In this document: one piece after another, positions 20,784-31,664 of the stretch
Layout: each line of letters opens with the position of its first letter
Position numbering within the stretch: the first letter of the stretch is position 1
Origin: Paraglaciecola arctica
GTDB lineage: Bacteria > Pseudomonadota > Gammaproteobacteria > Enterobacterales > Alteromonadaceae
Direction of reading: 5' to 3'
NCBI RefSeq assembly: GCF_018861065.1
Contig: NZ_JAHKQO010000049.1
Coordinates: forward strand, 124,001-188,000
DNA length: 64,000 nt
Made by a program: the position numbers and the translations under genes
The notes under the pieces: generated by a model
Databases searched by the model: none
What the model saw: the letters and a program-made list of their open reading frames with translations, nothing else
What the model was told of the DNA's origin: nothing

Positions 20784-20959
20784 AAAATTTGAGTATCCGA
20801 AGAATTAATAATGTTGGGCGAATCAATATTTTAGCGCAAATTAGTCTAATTTTTGGTGGTTTAGCTAATACTTGTGTATGAAATTAAATTAATCGATGAT
20901 TTGATTGTGGCAATAAGTATAATCTAGCCACATGTGCACAGTTTAAAATAATAAATTTC

Positions 20960-21529
20960 ATGAAAAGTATTCAAATAGAAGACGATCTTTACCACTTTAT
21001 AGCCTCACAAACCCAAGATATCGGTGAAAGCGCATCAGATATTTTACGCCGACTTGTTATGCCAGAGTCGCTACTCAATACAGACAACAAAAGCGTTTCA
21101 GAAAAAGTTACGCCAGATAGCACTGTCACTAATCCAATAAGCAATACACAAAGTGCTGATTCGATTTGTCAGTCGGCGGCTGTTTTTAGTGAGCTTGAAG
21201 GCCAGCAGTTACAAGCTATTCCTAAAATTGTAGAAAGGTGGTTGTTAGTGTTATCGATTATCCACAAACACAACACCCAGCAGTTTGCTAAAGTGTTGGG
21301 AATGAGTGGGCGCAATAGAACCTATTTTGCGACTGATAAGGACACCCTATTAGGAACCGGCAGCAGTACTAATCCTAAAAATGTGCCAGGCTCTGATTAT
21401 TGGGTGATAACCAACAACAACACTGCGAAGAAAATTAATATGCTCAAAGAAGTGGCTGAGCAAGTCGGTTTTAAATCGGCGGAAATACAACAACTAATCG
21501 AGATTTTTGCCCCCGAACATATTGAATAA
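20960..21529 (+). CDS. seqA: Replication initiation negative regulator SeqA
   Basis: A 189-residue protein with the two SeqA domains. The N-terminal multimerisation module reads [18 protein letters not shown]...ASDILRRLV. The C-terminal hemimethylated-GATC-binding domain contains [27 protein letters not shown] split over two motifs, including the Asn-Arg contacts. SeqA sequesters newly replicated oriC and implies Dam methylation in this organism. As in E. coli it is followed at once by pgm (14 bp), suggesting one transcript. Confidence 0.95.
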   Translation: MKSIQIEDDLYHFIASQTQDIGESASDILRRLVMPESLLNTDNKSVSEKVTPDSTVTNPISNTQSADSICQSAAVFSELEGQQLQAIPKIVERWLLVLSIIHKHNTQQFAKVLGMSGRNRTYFATDKDTLLGTGSSTNPKNVPGSDYWVITNNNTAKKINMLKEVAEQVGFKSAEIQQLIEIFAPEHIE

Positions 21530-21543
21530 ATAAAAGGATCACT

Positions 21544-23196
21544 ATGGCTCTACATCCAGAAGCAGGAAAACCCGCAAGTAAAGAGCAGTTGGTCAATGTG
21601 GCTAAATTGACTAGCGCCTATTATACCAATCAACCGAAGAAGGGAGACAGTACTCAAGCGGTCTCTTTTGGAACATCTGGACATCGCGGTAGTGCATTGT
21701 TAAATACCTTTAATGATAACCATATCGCGGCAATCAGTCAGGCGCTGGTAGAGTATAGGCAAGAGCAAGGTATCACTGGTCCTTTATATATGGGAATGGA
21801 TACTCATGCATTGTCAGAGGCTGCGTTTTCAACTGCCGTTGAAGTGTTAGCCGCTAATGGTGTGTCTTTAGTGGTACAAGAAGCCCGTGGTTATACTCCA
21901 ACCCCTGTCATATCCCATGCTATTTTGCAGCACAACGCGAATTCACCTCAGAAACAAGCTGATGGAGTTGTGATCACGCCTTCACATAACCCCCCCGAAG
22001 ATGGTGGTTTTAAATATAACCCTCCCCATGGCGGACCCGCAGACAGCGATGTGACTAACCTTATTCAGCAGCGAGCCAACGAAATTATCAGCAATGACAT
22101 GGCAGACGTTAAACGCATGAGCTTAAACGATGCGTATGACTCTGTTTATGTTAAAGAAATTGATTTCGCAGAAGATTACATTGCTCAATTAGATCAAGTT
22201 ATTGATATGCAAGCGATTGCCAAAGCTGGGTTAGTTTTGGGTACTGATCCGTTAGGCGGTGCAGGGTTAGGTTATTGGGACAGAATAGCGCAGCGTTATG
22301 GATTAAACATTGAGGTGGTTAATCGTAACGTTGATCAACAATTTGGGTTTATGCGTCGCGATAAAGATGGAAAAATTCGTATGGATTGTTCATCTCCTTA
22401 TGCAATGGCCGGCTTGATTGACTTAAAAGATAAATTTGATGTTGCTTTTGGTAATGATCCTGATTTCGATCGACATGGTATTGTGACCCCGAAAGGGGGG
22501 TTGATGAACCCCAATCATTATTTGGCAGTGGCTATTCAATACCTGTATCAACATCGAACAGATTGGCCGCAGGATATCAAAGTAGGAAAAACTTTGGTAT
22601 CAAGCAGCATGATAGACCGCGTGGTGACGAGTCTAGGACGCGAATTGGCTGAGATGCCAGTTGGTTTTAAATGGTTTGTTGGCGGGTTATTAAACAGCGA
22701 AATTGGCTTTGCTGGTGAAGAAAGTGCGGGTGGTATATTTTTGAGGCGTAATGGTAAACCTTGGGCAACAGACAAAGATGGGATTATCTTGTGTTTGTTA
22801 GCTGCCGAAATTATTGCGGTGACTGGAAAGGATCCTAGCGAACATTATCAAGCACTTACCGAACAATTTTCAGCCCCAGTTTATACTCGTATTGATGTGG
22901 CAGCGAATCACGCTCAAAAACAAGTACTAAGTAAGATGGACAAAAGTGTCATTCAATCCACGGAACTTGCTGGAGAAACCATTACAAACATTCAGACTCA
23001 CGCGCCAGGAAACAATGCCGCTATCGGTGGAGTAAAAGTCAGCACTGAAAATGGATGGTTTGCGGCGCGTCCATCAGGAACCGAAGAAATATACAAAATA
23101 TACGCTGAAAGTTTCAATGGATCTGAACATCTTGATTTATTGGTTAAAGAAGCCCAAGCCTTGGTGGAACAAGTATTTAAAACAGCAAATGTTTAA
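21544..23196 (+). CDS. pgm: Phosphoglucomutase, alpha-D-glucose phosphate specific
   Basis: A 550-residue enzyme interconverting glucose 1-phosphate and glucose 6-phosphate. The phosphoserine loop is [11 protein letters not shown], the metal loop is DPDFDRHG, the sugar-binding loop is GEESAGG and the phosphate-binding loop RPSGTEE is near the C terminus. Length matches E. coli Pgm. The gene AAAGGATC site upstream supports the ATG at 21544. Together with glgP downstream and glgC at 39.9 kb it covers both directions of glycogen metabolism. Confidence 0.96.
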   Translation: MALHPEAGKPASKEQLVNVAKLTSAYYTNQPKKGDSTQAVSFGTSGHRGSALLNTFNDNHIAAISQALVEYRQEQGITGPLYMGMDTHALSEAAFSTAVEVLAANGVSLVVQEARGYTPTPVISHAILQHNANSPQKQADGVVITPSHNPPEDGGFKYNPPHGGPADSDVTNLIQQRANEIISNDMADVKRMSLNDAYDSVYVKEIDFAEDYIAQLDQVIDMQAIAKAGLVLGTDPLGGAGLGYWDRIAQRYGLNIEVVNRNVDQQFGFMRRDKDGKIRMDCSSPYAMAGLIDLKDKFDVAFGNDPDFDRHGIVTPKGGLMNPNHYLAVAIQYLYQHRTDWPQDIKVGKTLVSSSMIDRVVTSLGRELAEMPVGFKWFVGGLLNSEIGFAGEESAGGIFLRRNGKPWATDKDGIILCLLAAEIIAVTGKDPSEHYQALTEQFSAPVYTRIDVAANHAQKQVLSKMDKSVIQSTELAGETITNIQTHAPGNNAAIGGVKVSTENGWFAARPSGTEEIYKIYAESFNGSEHLDLLVKEAQALVEQVFKTANV

Positions 23197-23225
23197 ATTT
23201 AAGAGTTAAATTGTTGTCCTATTGT

Positions 23226-23264
23226 AAAAAGCATACGTGTTTTGATGTGAATACGTATGTTTTT
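23226..23264 (+). terminator. Intrinsic terminator behind pgm
   Basis: CATACGT (23232-23238) pairs perfectly with ACGTATG (23253-23259), flanked by an A-run and followed by TTTTT. It separates the seqA-pgm transcript from glgP. Confidence 0.75.
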
Positions 23265-23420
23265 GTGTTTTGTTAACGTTTTTTTAACAACTCTTCGCAA
23301 AAAATCCTGCTAAAACTGTCATATTAAATTTATCTGTAATTTTATTACGTCATTTAAAACCTAATTTCGAATATTTCTCGGGGCAAGTGGCGTGGTAATA
23401 ACCCAAATTTGAGGTGTGAT

Positions 23421-25892
23421 ATGAGCGCAAAAAAGTCAGTTTCTGAAACTTCTTCTTTACCCAAAAAAGCGATTAAAGAAGCGATTGTTCGACATTTACA
23501 TTGTTCTTTAGGAACCGATGAAAACAAAGCCAATAACCACGCGTGGTGGAAAGCAACCTGTGCATCAGTACAGGAACATGTTTTAGAGCAATTACGTAAG
23601 ACTCAAAAATCACACTATCTAAACGACACGAGAGCGGTACATTATTTTTCTGCCGAATTCTTAATGGGCCGTTTGATGTCTAATAACCTACATAATTTAG
23701 GTTTGTTTGAACAAACAGACCAAGCCTTAAACGAGCTAGGCGTTAACCTTACCGACATTATGGAAGAAGAGCCTGATATGGCATTGGGTAATGGTGGATT
23801 GGGACGTTTAGCCGCATGTTTTATTGATTCATTAGCGACCCTTGATCTACCTGCAGTAGGTTATGGGTTACATTATGAACATGGCTTGTTCCGTCAAGAA
23901 ATCAAAAATGGCAAACAGATAGAACGTCCCGATAGCTGGCGAGACTACGGAAACCCTTGGGAAATTTGTCGTCCGGAGTCGATACAAGAAATACCTTTGT
24001 ACGGTTACGTCGAAACTAAATACGGAGAGAATGGTGGAATAAGAAAAGAATGGCATCCAGGTCTAATCGTTAAAGGTTTACCATGGGACATTCCAGTAGT
24101 TGGTTATGGCGGAAAAACCGTTAATGTATTGCGTTTATGGCAAAGCCAAGCATCTGATTACTTTAACTGGGACGTATTTAACGCGGGTGGTTACGTGGAT
24201 GCACAAAAGGAAAATGTGCAAGCAGAGACTATTTCCAAAGTGTTGTACCCAAATGACGAAACTGAGGCAGGTAAAGAGTTAAGGTTAATTCAACAATATT
24301 TCTTTAGCGCCTGCTCACTCAAAGATATTATTCGTCGCTACAAACGAGCACACGGCAAAGATTGGAGTCGCTTTTCAAGCCAAGTAGTGATTCAACTTAA
24401 TGACACTCACCCTGCCATTGCCATACCTGAATTGATGCGGATTTTATTAGACAGGGCTGAGCTTGATTGGGATAACGCATGGGAAATTTGTAGTAAAAGT
24501 TTTGCTTATACCAATCATACTTTGTTACCAGAGGCGCTAGAAAAGTGGCCCGCGCGTATGTTCGAAAAAATTCTGCCAAGGCATTTGGAAATCATATACG
24601 AAATTAATCACCGTTTTATGAACGAAGTCGAAAAACAATGGCCTGGCAACAACGTTATTAAGCAGAAGTTATCTATCATCGAAGAAGGCAATGAGAAGAT
24701 GATACGCATGGGGAATTTATCGGTCATTGGTTCATTTAAGGTCAATGGTGTGGCCGAAATCCATTCTGCACTAGTGAAGAAAAACCTATTCCCAGAATTT
24801 CATAATATGTGGCCGGATAAACTGACGAATGTTACTAATGGCATTACACCGCGTCGTTGGTTAAAGGCATGTAATCCAAAGTTATCAGCTTTGATTGATG
24901 AAAAAATTGGTGACGATTGGCCGTTGAATTTGGAAAAGTTAGAGCAATTGAGTCAATTTGCTGACAATCCCAAGTTTCAAAAACAATTCATGAAAATTAA
25001 ACATGAAAACAAAGTCGCATTGGCAAAAGAAGTCTTAGCGCTTACAGGAATTGAAATTGATCCCAAAGCAATTTTTGATGTACAAATTAAACGATTGCAT
25101 GAATATAAACGTCAACACCTTAACCTATTACATATCATGGCGTTATATCGTCGTTTATTAGAAGATCCCAGTTACGATATGCAACCACGAGTATTTTTGT
25201 TTGGGGCTAAAGCGGCTCCAGGATACAAGTTAGCCAAAGACATTATTTACGCAATCAACCAAGTGGCTGAAAAGATAAATAACGATAAACGCGTCAATGG
25301 CAAAATCAAGGTGGTATTTTTGCCCAACTATCGAGTCAGCCTAGCTGAAAAAATGATCCCAGCTGCTGATATTTCTGAACAAATTTCTACTGCTGGTCTA
25401 GAGGCGTCAGGCACCGGAAATATGAAGTTATCACTCAATGGTGCATTAACAGTCGGGACTTTAGACGGTGCGAACATCGAGATTGCCGAAGAAGTGGGTG
25501 ATGAAAATATATTCATATTTGGGTTAACAGTAGACCAAGTCCATGAACTCGATCAGATTGGTTACACACCCTACAATTTTTATTACAACAACAAAGAAAT
25601 TAAAGCGGTCTTAGATTGGCTTGAAACAGATTATTTTACCCCTGGTAAACCGGGGGCTTTAGCGCCAATAAAACATAGTTTATTAGAAGGCGGGGACCCG
25701 TATAAAGTGTTGGCGGACTTTGAGTCTTACTCGCAGGCACAGCAAAGCGCCGACAAGGCATACGCTGATAAAGCAGGCTGGGCTAAAATGGCAATCTTAA
25801 ATACGGCGCGTATGGGGAAGTTTACTTCAGACCGCTCCATTAAAGATTACGTTGAAAAAATTTGGCAACTACAACCTTGCTCAGTAGATTAA
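23421..25892 (+). CDS. glgP: Glycogen/maltodextrin phosphorylase
   Basis: An 823-residue pyridoxal-phosphate enzyme that releases glucose 1-phosphate from alpha-1,4-glucans. I start at ATG 23421 because GAGGTG lies 5 bases upstream; the earlier in-frame TTG at 23409 overlaps that site. The PLP lysine lies in [17 protein letters not shown]-type sequence near residue 670, and the N-terminal block [12 protein letters not shown] and [12 protein letters not shown] are classical for the family. Its product feeds Pgm encoded just upstream. A strong terminator follows. Confidence 0.96.
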   Translation: MSAKKSVSETSSLPKKAIKEAIVRHLHCSLGTDENKANNHAWWKATCASVQEHVLEQLRKTQKSHYLNDTRAVHYFSAEFLMGRLMSNNLHNLGLFEQTDQALNELGVNLTDIMEEEPDMALGNGGLGRLAACFIDSLATLDLPAVGYGLHYEHGLFRQEIKNGKQIERPDSWRDYGNPWEICRPESIQEIPLYGYVETKYGENGGIRKEWHPGLIVKGLPWDIPVVGYGGKTVNVLRLWQSQASDYFNWDVFNAGGYVDAQKENVQAETISKVLYPNDETEAGKELRLIQQYFFSACSLKDIIRRYKRAHGKDWSRFSSQVVIQLNDTHPAIAIPELMRILLDRAELDWDNAWEICSKSFAYTNHTLLPEALEKWPARMFEKILPRHLEIIYEINHRFMNEVEKQWPGNNVIKQKLSIIEEGNEKMIRMGNLSVIGSFKVNGVAEIHSALVKKNLFPEFHNMWPDKLTNVTNGITPRRWLKACNPKLSALIDEKIGDDWPLNLEKLEQLSQFADNPKFQKQFMKIKHENKVALAKEVLALTGIEIDPKAIFDVQIKRLHEYKRQHLNLLHIMALYRRLLEDPSYDMQPRVFLFGAKAAPGYKLAKDIIYAINQVAEKINNDKRVNGKIKVVFLPNYRVSLAEKMIPAADISEQISTAGLEASGTGNMKLSLNGALTVGTLDGANIEIAEEVGDENIFIFGLTVDQVHELDQIGYTPYNFYYNNKEIKAVLDWLETDYFTPGKPGALAPIKHSLLEGGDPYKVLADFESYSQAQQSADKAYADKAGWAKMAILNTARMGKFTSDRSIKDYVEKIWQLQPCSVD

Positions 25893-25970
25893 TTTCAGTG
25901 TTTACAAATGAATATTTATACTAGGGTCTAATCTATAGGTTTGACCCGATAGGTTAATATTTTGTAAAAC

Positions 25971-26000
25971 AAAAGCTCAAACAAAAGTTTGAGCTTTTTT
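25971..26000 (+). terminator. Intrinsic terminator behind glgP
   Basis: AAAAGCTCAAAC, a 4-base loop and GTTTGAGCTTTTTT form a perfect stem with a T-run. Confidence 0.92.
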
Positions 26001-26129
26001 ATTAGTAAAAGTGTGTAATAATTTACTCAAGATTATCGGTTCTAAGCCGATAAATTATTATTAAAGTTAAAGGGATTTAGCTAGGGCATAAATATCTGAC
26101 CTGAATCACTAGTAAGGCAATCTTTTTTA

Positions 26130-27437
26130 ATGCAGCATGAGTCATTAATAACCATTCCCAATCGGTATGTCTTTTTGGGGGAAATAGAACAGCTTCTTAA
26201 AGTAGATACCGAGCAATCTATATTATTGATTGATATTGTGCGTTTTTCTGATGTCAGTAGCAGCTTCGGTTACGAATATGGTGACAGAGTATTATTAGAA
26301 ATTGCTAATCGAATTGCTTTTTTATTTAACGACAACGCAATTTTTGGTCGAATTAGTGGTGATGTTTTTGGTTTGGTTTTGACGGGGGCTCATCAGCAAA
26401 ACCAGCTTTATGATTTTTATACACACTTAGTACAACATTTCAAAATTCCTATTCAATGTGATGATCACGCCTTTATAGCTGATTTTAATGTGGGTACAGC
26501 AACTAATCCGAAAAATAATACTGATATAAATAATTTCTTTTCTTTGGCTGAAACCGCTTTAAAGCAGGCCAAAGACAATAAGTTTGATAATTTTCAATAT
26601 GCACAAAACTCCATTCATAATTCGTCGGGTAGAGCTTTAGCGTTAAAAGCGGATATCACTCGTGCTTTGGATCAGAATGAATTAGAGATCTACTTTCAAC
26701 CTAAAATTGAATTAAGTACTCTACGTATCATTGGTGCTGAGTGTTTGTTGCGTTGGAATCATCCATTAGATGGGCTGATTTTTCCAGGCGCCCTGATAGA
26801 AGCAGCCGAATCATACAATATGATGAATGAGTTGGGGTATTGGGTATTAGAACAAGCCTTCGTTAGTGCCGCACATCTTAATAGTTTGGGGTTACCATTG
26901 AAAATTGCGGTGAATATGTCGCCTTCGCAATTATATGATTTGAAATTTGCAAGTAATCTCAGAACAATGTCACAAAAACACCAAGTAGAATTATCACAAT
27001 TTGAATTAGAACTGACAGAAGACGTGGCTTTATCAAATTCGATTTTAGTTAAAAAACAACTATCACAAATTCGTGCACTTGGAGCAACCATTGCCATCGA
27101 CGATTTTGGTAAAGGATACTCCAACCTCGCTTATTTGCGTGATATTGAGATTGATACTATTAAAATTGATAAATCGTTTATTATGCAAATTGACGAAAGC
27201 CCAGTGAATCGAGCGATAGTAGAGGCCAGCAAGTTGATTGCTGAAGCCGCAAAATGTCAGTTAATAGCAGAAGGTATTGAGAGTATTCAGCACTTGCATA
27301 TTCTCCGTGAAATTGGGGTTTTGTCAGGTCAAGGCTATCTATTTTCTAAGGCGATACCTATGCATGAGTTTGTTGAGTTGGCTAGCAAGGATCTTGCAGT
27401 GGGTACATCATTTGTTCGCCAATATCACCTCGCTTAA
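26130..27437 (+). CDS. Degenerate GGDEF plus EAL domain protein, probable c-di-GMP phosphodiesterase
   Basis: A 435-residue soluble protein. The GGDEF domain (about 1-165) is inactive by sequence: its signature is SGDVF at 76-80 and there is no RxxD inhibitory site. The EAL domain (about 170-420) has ECL (204-206) in place of EAL, keeps the glutamate, and retains VNMSPSQL, ELTED, AIDDFGKGYSN and KIDKSFI. The catalytic set therefore looks complete and hydrolysis of c-di-GMP to pGpG is likely. No sensor domain or membrane segment is present; the dead GGDEF may bind GTP as an activator, as in similar tandem proteins. Confidence 0.88.
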   Translation: MQHESLITIPNRYVFLGEIEQLLKVDTEQSILLIDIVRFSDVSSSFGYEYGDRVLLEIANRIAFLFNDNAIFGRISGDVFGLVLTGAHQQNQLYDFYTHLVQHFKIPIQCDDHAFIADFNVGTATNPKNNTDINNFFSLAETALKQAKDNKFDNFQYAQNSIHNSSGRALALKADITRALDQNELEIYFQPKIELSTLRIIGAECLLRWNHPLDGLIFPGALIEAAESYNMMNELGYWVLEQAFVSAAHLNSLGLPLKIAVNMSPSQLYDLKFASNLRTMSQKHQVELSQFELELTEDVALSNSILVKKQLSQIRALGATIAIDDFGKGYSNLAYLRDIEIDTIKIDKSFIMQIDESPVNRAIVEASKLIAEAAKCQLIAEGIESIQHLHILREIGVLSGQGYLFSKAIPMHEFVELASKDLAVGTSFVRQYHLA

Positions 27438-27544
27438 TTGGCTGTGGTGAATTCCAACTAGTGTGTAAAAGTGGAGAGTTAACACGCGGTTTAGCGTAAC
27501 ATTAAGTCTTTAGAAATAAATTCTGAGGTCACCACAAACTCTTT

Positions 27545-28612
27545 ATGCAAACACAAACCAACACGTCTATTCAAGATACTATCCGAGAACTAAAACAACA
27601 GGGTAATTTTCTGGCGTTATCGCGGACTGCTGATTCACGTTTTTCAAGTGCTTTTCAATTTCTTATCGAAACCCATACCCAAGTTACGGTGGTAGCAAAG
27701 GGGATTATTAGCTTTGAGCCTATCGCTGAAAGTACCAAAGATATTGTGCTTTCTTGCGGGGTGCACGGTAATGAAACCGCTCCTATCGAGATATGTGATG
27801 ATTTAGTTAGGGATATATTGACGGGTAAAACAATTGTTAAGCAACGAACCTTATTTTTATTTGGTAATTTGCCGGCAATGGACATAGCGGAACGTTTTGT
27901 TGAAGAAAATATGAATCGCCTGTTTAGTGGCGAGCATAATAATCTACCCACAGGGCAGAAAATGAATCACGAAAGGTGCCGCGCGAAGCAGTTAGAAGAG
28001 GCGGTAAAACACTTTTATTTGGATGTTGAAACTGAACCACAGCGTGAGCGCTTCCATTATGATTTACACACCGCTATTCGCGCCTCTAAAAACGACAAGT
28101 TTGCTGTGTATCCATTCTTAAATGGTAAAGCCTGGGACAAATACCAGCTGCAAATTTTGTTAGCCTGTGGTGTGAATACCATTTTATTGTCTGGCAGCGC
28201 AACCACTACTTTTAGTTATTATTCTAGCAATGAGTTTAACGCCCATGCCTTTACAGTTGAATTGGGCAAGGTCATGCCGTTTGGACAAAATAATATGCAA
28301 AATTTTAGCGAAGTAGTGGTCACTCTTACAGCGCTAATTTGTGACGAAGATTTACAGCTTAAAAATTATTGTTCTGACGACTTTTTGATTTATAAGGTGA
28401 ACCAAGTCATCAATAAACGACACGCTGACTTTGAACTGAATTTTGCATTAGAAACCCCCAATTTTAGTGACTTTCCTAAAAATCACTTGTTAGCATTTGA
28501 AAGTGGCATGGAGTACCGAGCGCAATATGACGGCGAAGCGATTGTGTTTCCTAACGCCAGCGTTGAAATTGGGCAACGTGCCTTATTAACCGTTATTCCA
28601 ACCCAGATATAG
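27545..28612 (+). CDS. astE: Succinylglutamate desuccinylase
   Basis: A 355-residue zinc carboxypeptidase-like enzyme, last step of the arginine succinyltransferase pathway (N-succinylglutamate to glutamate and succinate). Zinc ligands are His74 and Glu77 in CGVHGNETAP and His175 in YDLHTAIR; the catalytic base is Glu239 in FTVELGK. The other ast genes are not in the window, so it is separated from the operon it belongs to. The HIT gene starts 8 bp after its stop and is probably co-transcribed. Confidence 0.94.
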   Translation: MQTQTNTSIQDTIRELKQQGNFLALSRTADSRFSSAFQFLIETHTQVTVVAKGIISFEPIAESTKDIVLSCGVHGNETAPIEICDDLVRDILTGKTIVKQRTLFLFGNLPAMDIAERFVEENMNRLFSGEHNNLPTGQKMNHERCRAKQLEEAVKHFYLDVETEPQRERFHYDLHTAIRASKNDKFAVYPFLNGKAWDKYQLQILLACGVNTILLSGSATTTFSYYSSNEFNAHAFTVELGKVMPFGQNNMQNFSEVVVTLTALICDEDLQLKNYCSDDFLIYKVNQVINKRHADFELNFALETPNFSDFPKNHLLAFESGMEYRAQYDGEAIVFPNASVEIGQRALLTVIPTQI

Positions 28613-28619
28613 GGCCGCC

Positions 28620-29054
28620 ATGAATACGTTCGTATTACACCCACAACTACAAAAAGACAGTGAGTTTATTTTAGATTTACCGTTGTGCACTTTAAGGTTA
28701 ATAAAGGATGCCAATTACCCTTGGGTAATATTGGTTCCAAGAATGGCTGATATCCAAGAAGTGATTGATTTAAGTGAGAGTCATCAGCAAACCTTATGGC
28801 AGGAATCGGCGCTAGTTACTCGCTCTCTTAAACATTTGTTTACACCTGATAAGTTGAATCTTGCTGCACTGGGTAATATGGTGCCTCAATTGCATTTACA
28901 TCATATAGTTCGTTATCAAGATGATCCAAGTTGGCCTAAACCCATATGGGGGCAAGTGCCGTTCAAGGCGTATTCTGATAAACAGTTGTCTGATCGAGTT
29001 AAGCTAATTAAAGATATAATTGCTACTGAATCTAGCGCTGAAGTTACTATGTAA
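28620..29054 (+). CDS. HIT-domain protein
   Basis: A 144-residue protein of the histidine triad superfamily, in the branch with the motif NMVPQLHLHHIVRYQDDPSWP, where the histidines form the nucleotide-phosphate site. Members hydrolyse or transfer nucleotidyl groups; the substrate of this branch is not established. It lies 8 bp behind astE. Its TAA stop overlaps the first bases of a MITE; removing the MITE and one target copy leaves the same stop, so the insertion did not change the protein. Confidence 0.9.
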   Translation: MNTFVLHPQLQKDSEFILDLPLCTLRLIKDANYPWVILVPRMADIQEVIDLSESHQQTLWQESALVTRSLKHLFTPDKLNLAALGNMVPQLHLHHIVRYQDDPSWPKPIWGQVPFKAYSDKQLSDRVKLIKDIIATESSAEVTM

Positions 29055-29283
29055 CCTGAGCTCGGGATAAGAAATGTCGACAACAAAGAAAATTTAATTA
29101 AATTTCAATGAGATACGAACTTCATCGATACTTATAAACGGTCAATTTGGGGTAAGTGATGCTATTTTTTTTCTTATCGAGGCGTTCATCATGTTGTTTA
29201 GTCATTCTAAACTCATATTGAACAACGAAGATAAGGGCAAAAATAGCGTCGATTACAGGCGTTGGTTATCCCGAGTTCAGGTT
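29053..29283. mobile_element. 231-bp miniature inverted-repeat element (MITE)
   Basis: The ends AACCTGAGCTCGGGATAA (29053-29070) and TTATCCCGAGTTCAGGTT (29266-29283) are an 18-bp terminal inverted repeat with one mismatch. Both sides carry the 4-bp direct repeat ATGT (29049-29052 and 29284-29287), the signature of a target duplication. There is no transposase frame inside. It lies between the HIT gene and ybjQ and must supply or space out the ybjQ promoter. The parent transposon is not identified. Confidence 0.85.
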
Positions 29284-29321
29284 ATGTAAACCAATACAAA
29301 AATAGAAACCAGGAGAGGCAG

Positions 29322-29648
29322 ATGATAGTTACCACAACCAATCAACTAGAAGGCAAAAAAATTGAACAGTATTTAGGTATTGTGGTTGGCGAAGCCGTGA
29401 TGGGCGCTAACTTGTTCAAAGATATTTTTGCGTCAATACGCGACATAGTAGGTGGGCGATCAGGCGCTTACGAAGACGAATTAACTAAAGCCAGAAAAAT
29501 CGGATTTCAGGAGTTAGAACACGAAGCCCGTTCAATTGGTGCCAACGCGGTTATTGGCATTGATATTGATTATGAAGTAGTAGGTAAGGGCGGTAGTATG
29601 TTGATGGTCAGTATTAGTGGCACGGCTATTAGGTATGTTGATTTATAG
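29322..29648 (+). CDS. ybjQ: YbjQ/UPF0145 family protein
   Basis: A 108-residue protein. I start at ATG 29322 ([19 protein letters not shown]) because GGAGAGG lies about 5 bases upstream and the length then equals the family's (about 107); a longer frame from 29262 runs into the MITE. Family motifs [29 protein letters not shown] and GTAIRY are present. The fold is a pentameric barrel of unknown function, once labelled a heavy-metal-binding domain. Confidence 0.93.
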   Translation: MIVTTTNQLEGKKIEQYLGIVVGEAVMGANLFKDIFASIRDIVGGRSGAYEDELTKARKIGFQELEHEARSIGANAVIGIDIDYEVVGKGGSMLMVSISGTAIRYVDL

Positions 29649-29720
29649 GTTTATTGAGCCATTTCAACAAACTCTACCGCATGTATCCTAATAGGGCGAG
29701 AGTAACAACATTTGGATTGA

Positions 29721-30137
29721 ATTTTAGTTTTTATTATAAATGGCTTACTCGTCGCGGTAGTAGTGATCGTTCATTATTGGTTCCTTTTCAAAATATTCAA
29801 ATCTCTACCACAGTTAGATATTACCCATAGCTTAACGATTCTATTGGGCGTTTTTAGTGCCTTTATTGCTAATGTTATTAAAATATGGATTTTTGCTTTA
29901 GCCTATTACCTGATGGTGCATGGAAATAGCTGGGGTAGTCTTGAAGGTAATTTCAACGGTAGGGATTGGTGACATCGAGCCTGTAGGTATATCAGGTATC
30001 TCACAGTAGTGGAGTCTCTGACTGGCTTAGTCCTTATTACTTGGACCGCTTCGTCTTTTTACCTAGAAATGCAGAAGAATTGCAACACAATCAAAGAACA
30101 GAGTCATTCTAAAACAAATTGCAAAAGACAGTTATAA
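29721..30137 (+). pseudogene. Decayed two-helix ion channel gene, pore filter deleted
   Basis: The frame from about 29721 reads ILVFIINGLLVAVVVIVHY and continues through FALAYYLMVHGNSWGSLEGNFNG, the first half of a short ion-channel (K+ channel pore) protein. It stops at 29970. Another frame then gives GDIEPVGISGIS (29968-30003), and from 30009 the first frame returns with VESLTGLVLITWTASSFYLEMQKN to a stop at 30137. The normal stretch between the Gly-Asn-Phe turn and GDIEP, which carries the T-x-G-F/Y-G selectivity filter, is missing. A deletion plus a compensating frameshift is the simplest reading. No good start codon remains upstream. Confidence 0.78.
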
Positions 30138-30167
30138 ATATTCACCAAAAGCAATGCAGGTGGATGT

Positions 30168-31664
30168 TTACGCCAGTGTTGTTGCAAATTCATATTTCGC
30201 GGTGACAAATGTATTACGCCCTTGTTCTTTTGCTTTATACAAGGTCTTATCTGCCAATTGATATAAACGCATCGCATCGATATTTTCGCTTTTTGTCGCA
30301 GTGCAAGCTCCCATACTTACGGTGAGGTATGGCTTAATAGGTGATACTTGATGGGGAATATTGAGGGCCGTTATAGAGGCTTGTATTCTTTTCATAATAT
30401 CTATAGCCGCTTCTGCATCTGTATCGGGCAGTATGCAAAAGAACTCTTCACCACCCATTCTCGCCACTATGTCGTTGGTACGTAATAAGTTTTTATTAAT
30501 GGCGTTGGCCACCGAGATTAAACAGTCGTCTCCAGCTAAATGGCCATACTCATCGTTATAAAGTTTAAAATAATCAATATCAATGGCAATTAAGGTTAAA
30601 GGAGTACCTTCTGCTTTAGCCGTTGCAAGTGCTGATTTTATTGCCTCATCATATTTTCGACGATTGGCGATTTGAGTAAGCGGATCAATTTTAGTGAGGT
30701 TCTCTAGTTGTTTATTCAATTGCGCAATCATTTGGTTTTTGCTTTCTTTTTCTGTATTTATGGTGCCGATGAGAAGTGCGGTACTGCAGGCTGTAAAAAT
30801 ATATATTTGCATATAGAAAATGGCATAACCTAAATCATCAAACATAAAGATGAAGGGACCGAGCTTTGCAGTGCTATAGAAGCCACAAGTTAAAAACACA
30901 ACGGTTATCCAAATAGAGGTAATGTAATGGTTAAACCGCAATGCAACCCACATTGCGACGGGGAACAACAAAAATATTAAGCTGACAGTAAATTTATTGT
31001 AGTGCTCTCTCCCAAATACTTCGACCAAAATGAGCACTGTTGCTGCACACATTACCGTGAGTTCTAATAGTTTGTGTTTATTGATGCGTAAAGACAGTGT
31101 TTTACGCCTAATAGAATTAAATATATGAAATGCAGTTAAAGTAGATGCGAAGATACTTACGGTATTCCCTACAAACCATATAAGTAAGTTACTTAGCACA
31201 AAGGGAGTATCTGCAATTAACCACAGTGCAGTTGTGCCAATGGTTACATTAAGCAAAGCATTCAGCATACAAAGAACAATTAAAAATGTAATGTTTTGGC
31301 GCAAATCATTGAAGGTAAAGGGTTCTTTGCATAACCGAGTAAAAACGATTACTGACAGGGTGACACTGAGTACATTAGCTAATAAAAAACCTGTTTGTAC
31401 AAATACAATCCCACCAAAGTATGTGTATACACCTATACCATAGCCAAAAGCGAGACCTAATGCTAAATGGAGCCATCGCTTACGTGAACACACTAAAAAT
31501 AATGCACTAGCGATACCATTTCCCAGCCATAAAATGGCGATATCTCCCACCATAAAAAATGTAAGGCTTAAATGAATCATGGACACATAACTTGCAATCA
31601 TCACTGCAAACGCAACAAAATTTGATAGTGAGAAGAAAGACTTAAAGCGAACGATTATTTCCAT
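30168..31664 (-). CDS. MASE1-like membrane diguanylate cyclase
   Basis: A 498-residue protein. The first 300 residues form eight or more membrane helices of the MASE1 type (note ILWLGNGIASALFL near residue 44), an integral sensory domain. A coiled linker leads to a GGDEF domain: active signature GGEEF at 404-408, and an RTND inhibitory site at 395-398 with the correct five-residue spacing. It should synthesise c-di-GMP from GTP and be product inhibited. It converges on the decayed channel gene and has a 519-bp non-coding region upstream. Confidence 0.9.
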   Translation of the reverse strand: MEIIVRFKSFFSLSNFVAFAVMIASYVSMIHLSLTFFMVGDIAILWLGNGIASALFLVCSRKRWLHLALGLAFGYGIGVYTYFGGIVFVQTGFLLANVLSVTLSVIVFTRLCKEPFTFNDLRQNITFLIVLCMLNALLNVTIGTTALWLIADTPFVLSNLLIWFVGNTVSIFASTLTAFHIFNSIRRKTLSLRINKHKLLELTVMCAATVLILVEVFGREHYNKFTVSLIFLLFPVAMWVALRFNHYITSIWITVVFLTCGFYSTAKLGPFIFMFDDLGYAIFYMQIYIFTACSTALLIGTINTEKESKNQMIAQLNKQLENLTKIDPLTQIANRRKYDEAIKSALATAKAEGTPLTLIAIDIDYFKLYNDEYGHLAGDDCLISVANAINKNLLRTNDIVARMGGEEFFCILPDTDAEAAIDIMKRIQASITALNIPHQVSPIKPYLTVSMGACTATKSENIDAMRLYQLADKTLYKAKEQGRNTFVTAKYEFATTLA

